Positions 62,156 to 64,000 of a stretch of 64,000 bases of DNA are shown here, one piece after another. The translations under genes and the position numbers were made by a program. The stretch spans positions 124,001 to 188,000 of the forward strand of contig NZ_JAPCKJ010000002.1 of NCBI RefSeq assembly GCF_034439435.1, written 5' to 3'. Under the pieces are notes generated by a model. The model saw only the letters and a program-made list of their open reading frames with translations. It had not been told where the DNA came from and searched no databases. Position 1 is the first letter of the stretch. The number at the start of each line of letters is the position of its first letter. This stretch comes from Sarcina sp034439435 (GTDB lineage: Bacteria > Bacillota > Clostridia > Clostridiales > Clostridiaceae).

Positions 62156-63583
62156 ATTTTTCCATTCATTTAATTGTCTTTCTAATTCTTCTTTTACCTT
62201 ATCTATTCCTGCACTTTTAAGCTTATTATTAAGCTTTTCAACATATTCTTCTGTATCAACTAATCCAGTATATAAACTTCTCTTAAACTCTTCAAGAACA
62301 GTATTTACAGAATTAAACTCTACTTCTACATTACTAGAGTCAAATTCAAATCCTAAAGCTTGTGAAACCTCTGAGTTATTGTTAATACGTTCAAATTCTT
62401 TCCATTTATCATCTGGTTCATCTTCTAAAACATATGTTATAAATAAGTTTCCTAAAGTATAATAGTCAACCATGTAATCTTTAGCCTTTTTTAATAGTCT
62501 AATTTTATTATTAGAGATTTTTTCATAATGAACGCCCTCTATACCATAATTAATAAGATTCCTTAAATACTTATCTGTATTTAAAAGATTAAGAAATTCC
62601 ATAGCTTTTTCAGGATTTTTTGAATTTTTAGATATAGCAATCATAGATCCATTAATTGAATCATTAGTTATATAACTTTCATAGATTGGAGTTACTACAA
62701 CTTTTTCTCCACTTTTAGCTGACCATATTTTTTCAGCATAAGGTTGTCCATCAGCCTTAGTAACAAACTTATTAGCAGAAAAATCTCCTGTATTGCCAAG
62801 TTTAGAATTAGTATATCCAAGTTCATTATATCTTCTCATAGTTTTTAGATTAGTTAACATTTCTTCTGTTTTAAATATGTTTGCCACATCAAAATTATTA
62901 CTTCTTAATGAAATTCCTAAACCTGGAGCCAATTCATCCCATATCATTGGTACTGAATAGCTATTATCTACATAAAAAGGTATAACCCCATCTTCATTTT
63001 CTTTAATTAATTTAAGCCAAGGCTCTAAATCTTCCAATGTCCTTAGTTCTTTATAAGGGATATTGTATTTATCTACATATTCCTTTGAAAATACCCACAT
63101 AGGCATATTGGCTATTTCTTTTTGATTTGGAACAGCATATACTCCCCCATCAACCTCAGTACCTTTCCAAAACTTTTCGTCTATTTCCTTATATACATCT
63201 TTTCCATACTGCTCTAATAGGGAGTTTAATTTAATAAAGTTGCCTTCTTTAACATTAGGTAGGTAGTCATTTGCCCATGATGATGTAAATACAAGATCAA
63301 ATTTTTCCCCTTCTTTTGTTTTATTATTCATAACCTTTGTAAAATCAACATAATCTATAAATCTAATGTCAATAGTTGCATTTATTTTGTCAATTAAATA
63401 CTTATTTACTTCTTTTTCAACTATATCCATATCATCTGGCTCTATGCCTATGGTATACCAAACTAATTCAGTATTTTCAAAATCACTAGTATATTTTCCA
63501 TTCTTTATAAGATTAAACATTATTAAAAATATCATAAGTATTAAACCTATAATAATCAAAACCGATCTCTCTACCTTAACCAC
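62141..63583 (-). CDS. Solute-binding protein paralogue without lipobox (signal-anchored)
   Basis: A 480-aa paralogue of the 59295-60740 protein, colinear throughout: LVWYTIGIEPDD, VEKEVNKYLIDKINATIDI, YAVPNQKEIANMPMWVF. The N-terminal helix (8-25, IIIGLILMIFLIMF) has no Cys, so it is probably membrane-anchored or secreted. Start is GTG at 63583 with GGAGGGGGA upstream. No transporter genes adjoin. Confidence 0.88.
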   Translation of the reverse strand: MVKVERSVLIIIGLILMIFLIMFNLIKNGKYTSDFENTELVWYTIGIEPDDMDIVEKEVNKYLIDKINATIDIRFIDYVDFTKVMNNKTKEGEKFDLVFTSSWANDYLPNVKEGNFIKLNSLLEQYGKDVYKEIDEKFWKGTEVDGGVYAVPNQKEIANMPMWVFSKEYVDKYNIPYKELRTLEDLEPWLKLIKENEDGVIPFYVDNSYSVPMIWDELAPGLGISLRSNNFDVANIFKTEEMLTNLKTMRRYNELGYTNSKLGNTGDFSANKFVTKADGQPYAEKIWSAKSGEKVVVTPIYESYITNDSINGSMIAISKNSKNPEKAMEFLNLLNTDKYLRNLINYGIEGVHYEKISNNKIRLLKKAKDYMVDYYTLGNLFITYVLEDEPDDKWKEFERINNNSEVSQALGFEFDSSNVEVEFNSVNTVLEEFKRSLYTGLVDTEEYVEKLNNKLKSAGIDKVKEELERQLNEWKNKKTD

Positions 63584-63750
63584 TCTTCCCCCTCCATTTT
63601 CTACTACAAATATATTATATTTATTTTTTATAATTCTTTAAATGAATATTTTTTATATAATCTTACTTTTTTTTATAAACTTATTCTTATCTTTACTAGA
63701 CTTATTAAACTTTTAGTAATAAAATAAATTTATTATGGAGGTGACCATTT

Positions 63751-64000
63751 ATGATTATTCAAAACATAGATATAAATATACTTTATTGGATCCAAAATAA
63801 TATTCAAAATAGCTTTCTAAATCCTATAATGATTTTTTTTACTTCATTAGGTAACTTAGGCCTTATATGGATTGCAATAAGTATATTATTAATATTATCA
63901 AAGAAGTATAGAAAAATTGTTTTTTTAACTTTAGCAGCTCTAATTGTAAATACAATTCTTGGTGAAGGAATACTTAAACATATTATAGAAAGACCTAGAC
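63751..64000 (+). CDS. PAP2-family phosphatase (N-terminal part only)
   Basis: About 83 residues are visible before the right edge. They start MIIQNIDINILYWIQ; helices follow, and the end (LKHIIERPR) is the first PAP2 motif KxxxxxxRP. The enzyme would be a membrane lipid or undecaprenyl-phosphate phosphatase. ATG at 63751 has GGAGGTGACC upstream. Confidence 0.8.
   Translation, partial: MIIQNIDINILYWIQNNIQNSFLNPIMIFFTSLGNLGLIWIAISILLILSKKYRKIVFLTLAALIVNTILGEGILKHIIERPR

Noticed and set aside
1..64000. CRISPR arrays, tRNA or rRNA genes, prophage
   Set aside because: No regular repeat-spacer series, no cloverleaf or rRNA-like GC-richer stretch, and no phage gene cluster was seen.

Overview
The window is AT-rich DNA with strong Shine-Dalgarno sites and frequent TTG and GTG starts. 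Gene content points to an anaerobic, spore-forming Clostridium sensu stricto, probably C. perfringens or a close relative. Supporting genes are a clostridial fab/acc cluster, Rnf electron-transfer genes, hybrid cluster protein, late-step B12 genes and a secreted GH31 enzyme with cohesin, dockerin, FIVAR and CBM32 modules. The species call is inference. I saw no tRNA, rRNA, CRISPR array, prophage or intact insertion sequence.

Layout: (1) 1-4.7 kb: partial flavoprotein, RpiR regulator, mnmM, rluB, an endonuclease IV-like protein, an extremely Cys/Gly-rich small protein and a PadR regulator. (2) 4.7-13.3 kb: fatty-acid operon fabT-fabH-fabD-fabG-fabF-accB-fabZ-accC-accD-accA on the minus strand, without fabK or acpP, behind a promoter overlapped by a FabT-type palindrome. 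(3) 13.3-20 kb: dCMP deaminase; rnfG-rnfE-rnfA-rnfB without rnfC or rnfD, with two FMN domains in RnfG; an alanine-racemase-like protein lacking the catalytic Tyr; a SPFH/NfeD pair. (4) 20-32.5 kb: nadE, a TPR membrane protein, PHP phosphatase, EEP hydrolase, DUF1292, a rhodanese lipoprotein, cfa, a 48-aa protein, a methyltransferase, a PIN protein and two hairpin elements. (5) 32.5-43 kb: thioredoxin-like lipoprotein, the 1966-aa GH31 enzyme, a convergent LytTR regulator / GHKL kinase pair and a TPR-GGDEF protein. (6) 43-56 kb: hcp, then the B12 region. A cobalamin riboswitch precedes btuF-btuC-btuD-(Dph6-like)-cobQ, and a second operon carries cobT-cobU-cobS-(short CobU-like)-cobC-cbiB-cobD. 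(7) 56-64 kb: choline-kinase-like protein, M20 amidohydrolase, an ArsR-NifX fusion with an internal start and twin operators, two paralogous solute-binding proteins bracketing crcB-DUF190, and a partial PAP2 phosphatase.

How the genes work together: the fab/acc cluster makes fatty acids and Cfa modifies membrane lipids. The B12 genes import corrinoids and finish them by amidation, aminopropanol attachment and lower-ligand assembly; corrin-ring genes are absent here. The Rnf-like genes, if they act without RnfC and RnfD, could carry electrons from ferredoxin to flavins outside the membrane. That is the most interesting hypothesis in the window.
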